Shown here one piece after another: positions 23,931 through 32,643 of a DNA stretch of 64,000 nt. A program made the position numbers and the translations under genes. Source of the DNA: Chondromyces crocatus (GTDB taxonomy: Bacteria > Myxococcota_A > Polyangia > Polyangiales > Polyangiaceae). Each line of letters starts with the position of its first letter. Positions within the stretch are counted from its first letter, which is position 1. The stretch covers positions 8,223,501 to 8,287,500 of the forward strand of contig NZ_CP012159.1 of NCBI RefSeq assembly GCF_001189295.1, in the 5' to 3' direction. The notes beneath the pieces are model-generated. The model ran no database searches, had not been told where the DNA came from, and saw only the letters and a list, made by a program, of their open reading frames with translations.

Positions 23931-24401
23931 GTGCCAAAGCCGAGACTGAAGGTCGACGCAAAGACGTCTGCACGCCTCGGGGCCATCCGCCAGCATGGGA
24001 CGGCGGCAGAGCTCGCGGTACGGGCAGCATTGAATGGTCTGGGCATTCGCTTCCGGGTCCAGAACCGCGACCTTCCCGGGTCGCCCGACATCGCCAACCG
24101 CAGTCGCAGATGGGCGATCTTCGTGCACGGCTGCTTCTGGCACCGGCACGAAGGCTGTAAGCGCACGACGACGCCCACGAGAAACCGCGAGTTCTGGTTG
24201 GCCAAGTTCGAGACGAACGTCGCCCGGGATGCCCGAGTCGTCGATGAACTCAGGCAGCGCGCCTACGCCGTCCTCGTCGTATGGGAGTGCGAAACACGCC
24301 AATCGGATGCGCTTCAGGAGATCCTGGCAGAGTTCTTCGCATCTCAGGTCGTAAGCGCCGAAAGCCGATCTCCGAGGTCGCGCAGTCGATCACGCACCTG
24401 A
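23931..24401 (+). CDS. vsr: Very short patch repair (Vsr) endonuclease
   Basis: A 156-residue protein. It has the Vsr signature: RVQNRDLPGSPDI with the catalytic Asp, AIFVHGCFWHRHEGC with the zinc and catalytic His residues, FWLAKFETNVARD, and VVWECE. Vsr nicks beside T:G mismatches left by deamination of 5-methylcytosine at sites of a partner methyltransferase. The GTG at 23931 gives a normal length; a GTG at 23889 would overlap the methyltransferase. The last 58 bp overlap the 3' end of mcrC on the other strand. Confidence 0.92.
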   Translation: MPKPRLKVDAKTSARLGAIRQHGTAAELAVRAALNGLGIRFRVQNRDLPGSPDIANRSRRWAIFVHGCFWHRHEGCKRTTTPTRNREFWLAKFETNVARDARVVDELRQRAYAVLVVWECETRQSDALQEILAEFFASQVVSAESRSPRSRSRSRT

Positions 24402-25525
24402 TTCGGCTCGCCGTCTGGATCGAGCGCGAAGACGTGGATCTCCGGTCCACCGTTCCTGACGATGAACGTCTCCTCGTGCACGGACGCATACACGAGAGCC
24501 CCCCGCCGAAGCCCGAGCGCCTGACAATACGCAGCAGCCTGATAGACGTCGTCGTGTCGCGCCGTGGGCACCCTCTTGTACTTCACGTCGAACACCACCC
24601 GATTTCCATGAGCCGGCTCCCAGACGACGTCTGGAAGCAGTCGAAGGCGCGCCCCCTCGTCGAGCCAGACATCTCGAGGCTGGCGGACCCACCGCTCTCG
24701 TGGCTGACCCATCGCCTCGCGCAGTCCTTCGGTGACGAAGTCCTCGAACAGGACGTTCATGTCGACCAGCATTCCGACGCTGTCGGTCAAGCCGTCTCGC
24801 AGCTCGATCGAGGAGTTGCGTAGGATGATCTCGGCCAAACTGAGAGCCGGCTTGTAACGATCGAAGCGAGGATCGAGTCGAGGGAGACGAGTATCCCACC
24901 TCGTGTCGCGGAGTTCCGTGACGTCCGCGAGGTGCTGGCAGAGTGCTGCGAGCCGCCATCCGGCTGGACCAGCGGCAGCACCAGCCCGAACCAACACAAC
25001 TGCAGCCGCGAGCAGGCGTCGGTTCGCTTCGTTGTCTGGTGTGAACTCGTCGAATTCGCACACCAAAGGAGGAAAAACGCCAAATCGCCGCGTCACGAGA
25101 TCGGCGTAATCGATACGACCCCGGGGCGCGCGGAGATGGTCACGCCGACGTTCGTACATGTTCAGCGCACCATCACGGAGGGCGCGCTCGAGCGCATCCG
25201 TATAGACGAGCGCCATCGCACTCAACGTATCGGGTGCGACGTCGAGCTCCGTCGGAGCCGTGAAGGCTGGCGAACTCATTGCATGGCCGAGTAGGAACAG
25301 GAGGCGCCGGATCGGAATCTTTGGCTCGATGACGACACGCAGCCCGTGCGCAACGACCGTACCCACGACCTGCGCAGCCTCGATGTCGTACGTCCCATCG
25401 GTTCGCGCGATCGTCACCAGGCGCGCACGTGGCTCTGTGAGCGTCACCAGATCCTGATGCGTCAGAGACACGCCTTGGAGCCGTCCGTGTTCACGGAGGC
25501 GCAGAGTTCTATGTGCGGTTGCCAC
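24344..25525 (-). CDS. McrC-like nuclease subunit
   Basis: A 393-residue protein. The N-terminal half has LTHQDLVTLTEPRARLV and IEPKIPIRRLLFLLGHA, typical of McrC. The C-terminal half carries the PD-(D/E)XK nuclease core: LLPDVVWEP, VVFDVKYKRVP and then YQAAAYCQALGLRRGALVY. McrC cuts DNA when driven by the McrB motor. The GTG at 25525 lies inside the end of the mcrB-like gene, so translation is likely coupled. The frame upstream of this GTG is open but is only the shadow of mcrB. Confidence 0.9.
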   Translation of the reverse strand: MATAHRTLRLREHGRLQGVSLTHQDLVTLTEPRARLVTIARTDGTYDIEAAQVVGTVVAHGLRVVIEPKIPIRRLLFLLGHAMSSPAFTAPTELDVAPDTLSAMALVYTDALERALRDGALNMYERRRDHLRAPRGRIDYADLVTRRFGVFPPLVCEFDEFTPDNEANRRLLAAAVVLVRAGAAAGPAGWRLAALCQHLADVTELRDTRWDTRLPRLDPRFDRYKPALSLAEIILRNSSIELRDGLTDSVGMLVDMNVLFEDFVTEGLREAMGQPRERWVRQPRDVWLDEGARLRLLPDVVWEPAHGNRVVFDVKYKRVPTARHDDVYQAAAYCQALGLRRGALVYASVHEETFIVRNGGPEIHVFALDPDGEPNQVRDRLRDLGDRLSALTT

Positions 25526-27065
25526 TGGGAGCCCTGCCACGCAGACGCTCCATGTCGAGCTCCTCCAGCTCGCGCTCGCGTCCCAGGAATTGGTCCTCGA
25601 TGCTCGGCAGCACCGATGTACGCCAGATCCGCCTGACAGCGGCCTCGTCGAGATCGGCTCGCATGAAGTAGCTCGGCCCGATCTGCACATTGCGGTCGAG
25701 ACGCTCATTGGCACGGTCGACGACGTCGGCGACCCACGTCAACCTCCCGTCAGGGTAGTGCGCAGCGAGATACCGGCGAAGCATGCCAGCCACGGGGGGT
25801 CGATCAGGGAACATTCCCACGAACTCGAACCGCCGCCTCAGAGCCTGGTCGAGGGCGATCACGGAACGGTCCGCGGTATTCATCGTGGCAATGAACAAGA
25901 GGTTCGGCGGCAAGGAAAACTTCTCATCTGCCGAGTACATCAAGCTGATCGCCTCATCACGGTACTCGAGCAGGAAGTAAAGCTCGCCGAAGACGCGAGG
26001 CAGGTTCCCACGGTTGGCCTCGTCCATGACCAGCACGGCAAGCTCCCCAGGAGCCATCCGTGCGTGATCGGCGATACGGCGGAGCGGCCCCGCCCTTTTC
26101 TCGAGTGCGAGCCCTTCGGTTGCCACCGCGGGTCGATAACCCTCGAAGAAGTCCTCGTATCCGTAGCTCGGGTGAAGCTGTACGAAACCGCTCATCTCTG
26201 CACGCATCGCCAGATATCGCGCCAACCGACGAGCCAGAAATGTCTTGCCTGTACCTGGTGGACCATAGAACACGATGGATCGGGGTCGTGGATTCCCTTC
26301 ACGATCTCGGCGCAGTACGGACGCCATGACGTCGTGCAGCCAGTCCGCCGGCTCGATGAGGAGTTCACGCGCGAGGGCGTCGATGTCGAGGCCCGAGGGT
26401 GGTGGAACCGATTTCGGCTGTTCGACGCGTGCGCGAGGGAGCGGCGGCACGTCGACGGGTCGATGGCTGGCGTGCGGGAACGTCGCACAGCAGCGCGCGA
26501 AGACCTCGGAGTCAGCTGGACCGATTACATACTCGACGCGCCAGTTTTCCTTGCTACCGACACACGCGACGACGACCTGGAGCCGTGGCGCCCACTCCAC
26601 GACCGAGGCCAGCTTGTCGACGTAGGAAGAGCCATCACGCGTCGTCAGTTCGAAGGACTCGGGCGAAAGCAGAAGCAAACCGTCGGGACGTTGAACGAGC
26701 GCCTGACCGACGCGCGCCGTGTACTGCTTCCCGAGTGAGCTGAGATAAGTCGTCTGGACCTTGATGCCGAGCGCCTGCTCGAACCACTCCTCGGAGGGGC
26801 CGTAGTTTCCGGCGTCAGTCCGCTCCTGAAGGCGGAGGATGAACTGGTTTCCGTCGACGATGGGGTAATCCGCCACGTGGCGAGCTTCGCTCGAAACGGT
26901 GCCATTGGCCCAGATTCTGCCATTTGCGGTGGCAGGAGGCGCGCGCTCGGCGACGACCCCCTTTGACGTCGCCCCATCGGAACCGATGACACGCCCGACT
27001 CGCCCATTCCCGTTCACACCGATGCATGTCCGGCCGACCAGCAGCATGGCAGCCAGACAGCTCAC
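25509..27065 (-). CDS. McrB-like AAA+ GTPase subunit
   Basis: A 518-residue protein with an N-terminal region of about 230 residues and a C-terminal AAA+ motor. The motor has Walker A FYGPPGTGKT, Walker B LAVLVMDEANR and the McrB-type motif MNTADRSVIALDQALRRRF. In McrBC this subunit binds DNA through its N-terminus and translocates using GTP. That N-terminus does not look to me like the DUF3578 domain that reads methylated C in E. coli McrB. Starts at 27065 (GTG) and 27047 (ATG) are both possible. It lies 21 bp after the radical SAM gene, on the same strand. Confidence 0.88.
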   Translation of the reverse strand: MSCLAAMLLVGRTCIGVNGNGRVGRVIGSDGATSKGVVAERAPPATANGRIWANGTVSSEARHVADYPIVDGNQFILRLQERTDAGNYGPSEEWFEQALGIKVQTTYLSSLGKQYTARVGQALVQRPDGLLLLSPESFELTTRDGSSYVDKLASVVEWAPRLQVVVACVGSKENWRVEYVIGPADSEVFARCCATFPHASHRPVDVPPLPRARVEQPKSVPPPSGLDIDALARELLIEPADWLHDVMASVLRRDREGNPRPRSIVFYGPPGTGKTFLARRLARYLAMRAEMSGFVQLHPSYGYEDFFEGYRPAVATEGLALEKRAGPLRRIADHARMAPGELAVLVMDEANRGNLPRVFGELYFLLEYRDEAISLMYSADEKFSLPPNLLFIATMNTADRSVIALDQALRRRFEFVGMFPDRPPVAGMLRRYLAAHYPDGRLTWVADVVDRANERLDRNVQIGPSYFMRADLDEAAVRRIWRTSVLPSIEDQFLGRERELEELDMERLRGRAPSGNRT

Positions 27066-27086
27066 AAATCAACACGAGGTTCGACG

Positions 27087-29000
27087 TCAGGCGTCCGCGG
27101 CGGGGCCTCCCTCCGCGGCGAGCGCGCGGATCGGGCGTAGCTCGGTGGTGCCGTACAGCTTCGCGTAGCCGCGGCGGATGCCGAAGCACTGGGCGGTGAG
27201 TGCGCAGGTGCCGCAGGTGTCGTCGGGCTTCAGGAACTCACCCGGGGCGACCTCGGTGGAGGCCTGGGCGAGGGCGAAGTAGCGGGCCAGATCCGCAGGG
27301 ACGAGGCACAAGGGGATGCCGCACATGGACTCGAAGCCGGTGAGGGTGACGCCGCGCTCCCGGGCGAGGTGGACGCCTTCGGCGAGGTAGGGGAGCACGT
27401 CGCCGTAGCGGGGGAGGATGTCGGGGGTGAGCGGGACGAGGTCGGTCGAGGCGGCGACGAAGGAGACGGTGATCTCGGCGCGGGGCCAGCGGTCGGCGGT
27501 CAGGGCGACGAGGGCGGGGAACTCTTCCTGGTTCTGCTCGCAGAAGACGAAGTTGATGCGCACGAGGACGGAGGTCTTGGCCAGCTCGTCGAGGCCGCGG
27601 ACGGTCTTGTCGAAGGTGCCTGGAGCGCCGGTGATGCGGTCGGAGACGGCGGCCTGGGCGGCGTGGAGGGAGACGAAGGCGACGTCGAGGCCAGCGTCGG
27701 CGAGGGCCCGGGTGAGCGCGGGATCGGCGAGGCGGGTGGCGTTGGTCTGGAGCTCGATCTCGCGGGCGCCGAGCTGCTTGCCGAGGGTGACGTAGTCGAC
27801 GACGCGGGGGTTCAAGGTGGGCTCGCCGCCGGAGAGGGTGAGGACGCCGCCGGCGCGGGCGATCTCGGTGATGGCGTCCTCGATGAGGGGCTCGGGGGCC
27901 ATGGGGAGGTGGGTGGAGACGAAGCAGAAGCGGCAGACCTGGTTGCAGTGAAAGTTGATGCGGACGATGTGCTCGCGGACGGTGGTGCCGTCGGCGAGGC
28001 GGCGGACGTCGCGGGTGCAGAGTTCGCGGCGGATCTGGTCGTCGATGCTGGAGACGACGGTGAGGCGGCGGCGGGTGCGCTCGTCGCGGATGGGGCGCAG
28101 GGCGAGCTGGGGGTCGCGGCGGAGGGCTTCGCGGGGGACGCCAGGGCAGATGGAGCGGGCCTGGCAGGTGGTGCAGGCGTCGGGGTGGTCGAAGTCGGGG
28201 CGCGCGGCGCCGCCCGGGGTGAAGGTGTAGAGGTGCGCGGCGCGGTTGGGGTGCTGGAAGAGGCAGGGGGGGATGAGGGCGCCGACGTCGAAGCGGGCGG
28301 GGATGCCAGCGCGGCGGGCGGCAGCGTCGACGGCCTCGGCAGCGCGCGCGACGTCCGGGAGCGTGGCGAGATCGGCGGGGTCGGGGGCCGTGACGGGAAC
28401 GGTGAGGACGAGGGCGCGAACGGGGAGGCCGGCGGCATGGAGGGCCGTGGGGATCTCGGGGGCGGTGGCGAGGGTGCGGAGGACGAGGGGGATGGAGACT
28501 TCGAGGGCGACGCCCGCGGCGGCGAGGGCGTGGAGGCCCGCGAGGGTGCGGGCGAAGCCGCCGTCGTCGCGGGTGATGGTGTCGAGGGCGTCGCCCCAGC
28601 GCGGGAGGTGAACGCGGGCGACGTCGAGGCCCGCGCGACGGAGGGCGTCGGCGCGCGCAGGGGTGATGAGGGCTCCGTTGGTCTCGAGGAGGACCTGCGC
28701 AGGCTGGGCGCGGGGGTCGTCGGGGAGGAAGTCGCCAGGGCGTGCGCTCGCGTCGAGGGCTCTGCGGGCGCGGGTGACGAGGGCGGGCAGGTCGCGGCGG
28801 AGGGCGGGCTCGCCGCCGGTGAGCACGAGGGTGCGGGCGCCTCCGCGAGCCGCCGCGTCGATGCGGGCGAGGACGGCGCCGGCAGCGGCGACGTCGGGGC
28901 GCTCGGCGGGGCGGCGGGCGTGGCAGAAGGCGCAGTTGTGGTTGCAGGTCTCGTTGGTCATGACCTGCACCACGGAGTGCGTGGACCCGCCAGGGGACAT
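27087..29000 (-). CDS. Tandem fusion of two radical SAM domains
   Basis: A 637-residue protein with two complete radical SAM units. Unit 1 has the cluster motif C19-x3-C23-x2-C26 (CNHNCAFC) and GGEP at 62-65. Unit 2 has C352-x3-C356-x2-C359 (CNQVCRFC) and GGEP at 391-394. Each is followed by extra Cys that could hold auxiliary Fe-S clusters: 246, 276, 279 and 285 after unit 1; 560, 565, 596, 599 and 605 after unit 2. That layout recalls SPASM-type peptide- or cofactor-modifying enzymes. No precursor peptide or pathway gene is obvious next to it. The substrate is unknown. Confidence 0.85.
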   Translation of the reverse strand: MSPGGSTHSVVQVMTNETCNHNCAFCHARRPAERPDVAAAGAVLARIDAAARGGARTLVLTGGEPALRRDLPALVTRARRALDASARPGDFLPDDPRAQPAQVLLETNGALITPARADALRRAGLDVARVHLPRWGDALDTITRDDGGFARTLAGLHALAAAGVALEVSIPLVLRTLATAPEIPTALHAAGLPVRALVLTVPVTAPDPADLATLPDVARAAEAVDAAARRAGIPARFDVGALIPPCLFQHPNRAAHLYTFTPGGAARPDFDHPDACTTCQARSICPGVPREALRRDPQLALRPIRDERTRRRLTVVSSIDDQIRRELCTRDVRRLADGTTVREHIVRINFHCNQVCRFCFVSTHLPMAPEPLIEDAITEIARAGGVLTLSGGEPTLNPRVVDYVTLGKQLGAREIELQTNATRLADPALTRALADAGLDVAFVSLHAAQAAVSDRITGAPGTFDKTVRGLDELAKTSVLVRINFVFCEQNQEEFPALVALTADRWPRAEITVSFVAASTDLVPLTPDILPRYGDVLPYLAEGVHLARERGVTLTGFESMCGIPLCLVPADLARYFALAQASTEVAPGEFLKPDDTCGTCALTAQCFGIRRGYAKLYGTTELRPIRALAAEGGPAADA

Positions 29001-29141
29001 GCGCGGAGACTACCGCAGAACGGGGAGCGGGGTGGCCGCGGTGCCAGGGACGTGGAAGCCGCGCTGCGACGCCGCGTCAGGCGGGCCGGTGTGCCCGGTG
29101 TGCAGTGGACGGGCTGGCCGGGCCGCGTAGGATGGGCGGGG

Positions 29142-29921
29142 ATGGCGTTCGGCTTCCCTGTGCGGGCGTGGATCCTGGCCAGCGTGTGCTTCGCTGCGGG
29201 GTGCGCGTCCTCCACGCCGCACCACGGCGACGGCTTCCGTCAGCGCCTCGTCCAGGGGTGCGGCGATGCGGTGACGTGCGAGCAGCTCCTGGTGATCGCC
29301 GAGTCGCGGGCCGCTGCGTGCGCGGCGCAGGGGGGCGAGGAGGCTCGGTGCCAGGCGCTCGCGGAAGACGTCGTGCTCGCGCGGCTGATGCTCGCGCGGG
29401 CCGCGGACACGGAGCGGCACGCCCAGGAGCGACGGCTGCAGATCGCCCGGGAACAGGATGTCGCGCAAGCGCTACGGGATCAGGCCACGGAAGCGCGACG
29501 GCGTCAGGAGCAGCAGGGCCTCGGGGTCACCGAGCAGGACCGCGAGGCGGCCGAGGAAGCAGCCCGTGAAGAGGCAGCATGGCAGGCCCTCGATCTGCCG
29601 GCATGCGTCGGGGGCGCCGATGGGATCGCGTGTGGCCAGATCGAGCGGTTCGTCCGGGAGCATCCGCAGAGTCGGCACCTCGAGGCGGGACTCCAGGCGC
29701 TGCAACGAGGACGCGACGCGATGCGCGCTCGTGCGCACCGCGAGCCGCCTGGTGAGGAGGAGCCAGCGGAAGCGCCGGGCGGACGAGGAGGGAGGCCGAC
29801 GTCTCCCGGTCCTGCCAGCGCGGGCGTCGTGTGCTGCTGCGATGGGACGATCTCGCCGACCTGCAAGCAGGTGAAGCGGGGGTGCTGTTCCCATCACGGT
29901 GGGGTCTGCGCCTGCGAGTAA
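29142..29921 (+). CDS. Predicted lipoprotein with coiled coil and Cys-rich end
   Basis: A 259-residue product from the ATG at 29142; the open frame upstream is the antisense of the radical SAM gene. The signal peptide ends in lipobox AAGC. An Ala/Arg/Glu/Gln-rich helix, probably a coiled coil, spans about 75-150. A short segment with ACVGGADGIACGQIERFVRE follows, then a Pro/Gly linker and a Cys-dense end (VVCCCDGTISPTC, RGCCSHHGGVCACE). The last codons are the seed of a tandem repeat that continues past the stop. No function is assigned. Confidence 0.7.
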   Translation: MAFGFPVRAWILASVCFAAGCASSTPHHGDGFRQRLVQGCGDAVTCEQLLVIAESRAAACAAQGGEEARCQALAEDVVLARLMLARAADTERHAQERRLQIAREQDVAQALRDQATEARRRQEQQGLGVTEQDREAAEEAAREEAAWQALDLPACVGGADGIACGQIERFVREHPQSRHLEAGLQALQRGRDAMRARAHREPPGEEEPAEAPGGRGGRPTSPGPASAGVVCCCDGTISPTCKQVKRGCCSHHGGVCACE

Positions 29922-30024
29922 CCTGGCGCTGCGCCTGCAGGTGGCGCTGCGTCTGCGAGGTAGCGCTGCGCCTGCGGATAGCGCTGCGCCTGCGGGTAAC
30001 GCAGCGCTGCATCTGCGAGAAGCC
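29906..30024. repeat. 18-23 bp repeats grown from the 3' end of the lipoprotein gene
   Basis: Six units begin CTGCGCCTGCG, CTGCGTCTGCG or CTGCATCTGCG, and have lengths 23, 18, 19, 18, 23 and 18. The first contains the final Cys-Ala-Cys-Glu codons and stop of the preceding gene. Later copies lie in the gap before the acyl-CoA dehydrogenase. Confidence 0.7.
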
Positions 30025-30223
30025 ACGATGTTCGGGCGTGCGTGCTGGGGCGAGGATGTGCTCGGGCGAGGGACGAAGGGCGCCTCACAGAGCATGGTGC
30101 GCTCGATCGGCGCTCCTTTCGTACCCTCGGCGCTCCAAGGAGACGGTTCACGACCCGAGGAGACCGTCGGCCGAGCCGATCCCCTTTTCCCGGGCCGCAG
30201 GGGGCCGTATACAGCTCCCCGCC

Positions 30224-31372
30224 ATGGACTTCGCCTTCACTGCGGACCAGCAGCGCGTGCGGGATGCAGCGCGCAGCTTCGCCGAGCGCGCGCTCGCCCC
30301 GATCGCTCAGGAAGTGGATCGTTCGGCGCGCTTCCCCGAGGAGATCGTGCCGGCCCTCGCCGAGCAAGGGTGGCTCGCACCGACGGCGCAGCGCAGCGAG
30401 GGCGGAGCCGAGCTGGACACGGTGGGGTTCGCGGTGCTCGTGGAAGAGCTGAGCCGTGTCTGCGCGACCGCAGGCACGCTCGTGCGCGCCCACGGGGCGC
30501 TGTTCTCCGAGATGGTGCTGCGGTTCGGGGAGCCGGCGCTCCGGCGAGAGGTGCTCGCCGAGGCGGCCGCGGGTCGCGCGCTCGGGGCGTCGGCGCTGGG
30601 CTTCGTGCCCGAGGTGCCGGGCGCAGGGGTGACGGCGACGCCGCTGGGAGACGGTGGTTACCAGCTCCAGGGGGCGACGTCGGTGGTGCTGCTCGGGCCA
30701 GTGGCCGCGCAAGCGATCGTGGTCGCGGCCGAGGGGGGCGATCCGTCGCGCACCACGGCGCTCGTGGTGAAGCGCGACGAGGGGCTCTCGGTGGAGGCCG
30801 GCGAGGCGCGGCTGGGGCTGCGCGGGGTGCCGGTGGGGGTGCTCCGGCTGGAGGGAGCGCGGGTGCCTCCGGGGCGGGTGCTGGGGGAGGTCGGTGAGGG
30901 GGACCGGGTGATCGCGTCGGCGCGGGCGCTGTCGTGCATCGGGGTGGCGGCACAGGCCCTGGGGATCGCGCGGGCCGCGTGTGACGAGGCGGTGAGCTTC
31001 GCGAAGGCGCCCCGGCAAGCGGTGGGTGGAGCAAGCGCCGGGGCTCCAGGGGCGCCGCTCTCGGAGCAGCAAGGGGTGCAGTTCCTCGTTGCCGACATGG
31101 TCACCGAGCTCAACGCGGCCCGGATGCTCTTGCTCAGGGCGGCGGCGCTGAGGGACGGAGGGAAGCCGTGCCTCCCGGAGGCGGCCGCGGCGAAGCTGTA
31201 CGCAGCGGGCATGGCGAGCCGCGCGGCGCAGCGGGCGCTCCAGGTGCTCGGGGCGGCTGGCTGGGCCGCCGGTGCAGGGCCGGATCGGCACGCGCGGGAT
31301 GCTCGGCTGATCGAGATCGATGAGGGTTCGGACGACGAGCAGCGCAAGATCGTCGCTGGAGGGATGCTGTGA
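30224..31372 (+). CDS. Acyl-CoA dehydrogenase family protein
   Basis: A 382-residue flavoprotein of the acyl-CoA dehydrogenase fold: helical N-terminus (FTADQQRVRDAARSFAERAL), central beta domain, C-terminal helical domain. It departs from a standard enzyme. The usual YEGTSEIQ segment with the catalytic Glu reads IDEGSDDEQRKIV, keeping the Glu but not its context. The FAD-contact motif before the beta domain is also poorly conserved. It may use an unusual acyl substrate. The frame is open upstream; the ATG at 30224 starts the conserved domain. Its stop overlaps the start of the next gene. Confidence 0.8.
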   Translation: MDFAFTADQQRVRDAARSFAERALAPIAQEVDRSARFPEEIVPALAEQGWLAPTAQRSEGGAELDTVGFAVLVEELSRVCATAGTLVRAHGALFSEMVLRFGEPALRREVLAEAAAGRALGASALGFVPEVPGAGVTATPLGDGGYQLQGATSVVLLGPVAAQAIVVAAEGGDPSRTTALVVKRDEGLSVEAGEARLGLRGVPVGVLRLEGARVPPGRVLGEVGEGDRVIASARALSCIGVAAQALGIARAACDEAVSFAKAPRQAVGGASAGAPGAPLSEQQGVQFLVADMVTELNAARMLLLRAAALRDGGKPCLPEAAAAKLYAAGMASRAAQRALQVLGAAGWAAGAGPDRHARDARLIEIDEGSDDEQRKIVAGGML

Positions 31373-32094
31373 TCACCAAGGTGCAGGGGTCTCTGGGGTG
31401 GATGCTCGTGGTCGCCGCGTTCGCGGGTTGCGGGGGGACGCAGCCGCCGGCGGAGGTGCCGGAGGCGGAGGGGTCCTCGTCGACGGCGCGGCGCGGTGGC
31501 TCGGGCATGGGCATCTCGGCCGAGATCGGGGCGCTCGACGAGGCCGACACGCAGGCGGTCTTCGAGAAGGCGGCCGGGAAGCTGATGCGCTGCTTCGAGC
31601 AGGGGATGCGGCGGGTGCCGTACCTGGGCGGCGAGGTGCGGCTGGCGGCGCGGGTGACGGAGTCGGGCGGGGCGCGGTGGGTCTACGTGAAAGACTCGAC
31701 GCTCGGGGATCGACAGGCCGAGACTTGCATGGTGGAGACGCTGCGCGGGGTGAGCTGGCCGAAGCCGGTGGGCGGTGAGGGGCTCGCCGAGAACTCGTAC
31801 CACTTCGACCCGAGCGCCGACGAGCGGCCGCCGGTCTCGTGGTCGGCCGACGCGCTGGGCGCGCCGTTCCAGGATGCGCTGCCTCGGCTCACGTCCTGCC
31901 GGAAAGACGCCGGTACCGGGGTGATGAAAGCCACGCTGTACGTGGACCCCGACGGCAAGGTGGTGAGCGCAGGGGTTTCGGGCTCGGACGATCGCGCCGA
32001 GGCCGCAGCGAGCTGTGTGGTCGACGCGCTGCGCGGGGTGACGTTCCCCTCCCCGGGGAGCTACGACGCCAAGGTCAGCGTGACCATCGACTGA
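31369..32094 (+). CDS. Predicted lipoprotein with two TonB-C-like halves
   Basis: A 241-residue product from a GTG overlapping the dehydrogenase stop (GTGA), so the two are probably coupled. Lipobox AFAGC. Two halves of about 85 residues each follow the pattern of myxobacterial AgmX/PglI-type C-terminal domains: a Cys (LMRCFEQG; LTSCRKDA), a short beta strand (VRLAARVTESG; MKATLYVDPDGKV), and a second Cys before LRGVSWPKP or LRGVTFPSP. These domains occur in envelope and motility proteins. The precise role is unknown. Confidence 0.7.
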   Translation: MITKVQGSLGWMLVVAAFAGCGGTQPPAEVPEAEGSSSTARRGGSGMGISAEIGALDEADTQAVFEKAAGKLMRCFEQGMRRVPYLGGEVRLAARVTESGGARWVYVKDSTLGDRQAETCMVETLRGVSWPKPVGGEGLAENSYHFDPSADERPPVSWSADALGAPFQDALPRLTSCRKDAGTGVMKATLYVDPDGKVVSAGVSGSDDRAEAAASCVVDALRGVTFPSPGSYDAKVSVTID

Positions 32095-32643
32095 CCGGCG
32101 CGCGTCGATTCGCTCGACGCGCGGAGCTGCCATCGCACGCGAGCGAACTCGGTCGATTTCGATTCGCTCACTCCCAGTTCCCCATTCAGCGATTTCCATT
32201 CGAGCGACAGCGGCGCCGCGTTCCATTGATCCCGCATTCGAGGCCTCCTTGAATCCGGGCGCGCCGAGAAGGCCTTGCCGTTGCTCTGACACGCACGTCA
32301 CCTGCGTTCTCTGGCCATCCACGGTCCACGCTCGTCCGACAACGATGTTCATTCGTCATGCCCAATGAGTGGCTCGCGTGTCCTGAGCCTCCGCCCTCCT
32401 GTCGAAGTCCGAGGGATGGGTCCGGATCCAGGGCCGAGCGTGGGCTTCGGATCGAAAACGCAGGAGTCGAGGGGCCAAGGGTGCGACGAATCACATCAGC
32501 TGAATCCGTGAAAACAGATGCCCTGAACGGCATCAATTCCTCTCCCGCCCGAACGTCTGCCGTGATAGCAGCGTCGAAGCTGGCCTCCCGCATGGCGCGC
32601 GGCGCTGGCGACGTTGGCTTTACGCATGCGAAAGGACGCGCGA
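32095..32643. other. Intergenic, nothing recognised
   Basis: About 550 bp with no supportable gene on either strand. It is less GC-rich than the flanks around 32110-32230, with several ATTCG words, and may hold the promoter of the collagen-like gene. Confidence 0.4.

Noticed and set aside
27369..29141. Plus-strand frame joined to the lipoprotein at 29142
   Set aside because: It is antisense to the radical SAM gene and is Gly/Ala/Glu filler. The real gene begins at the ATG before the lipobox.
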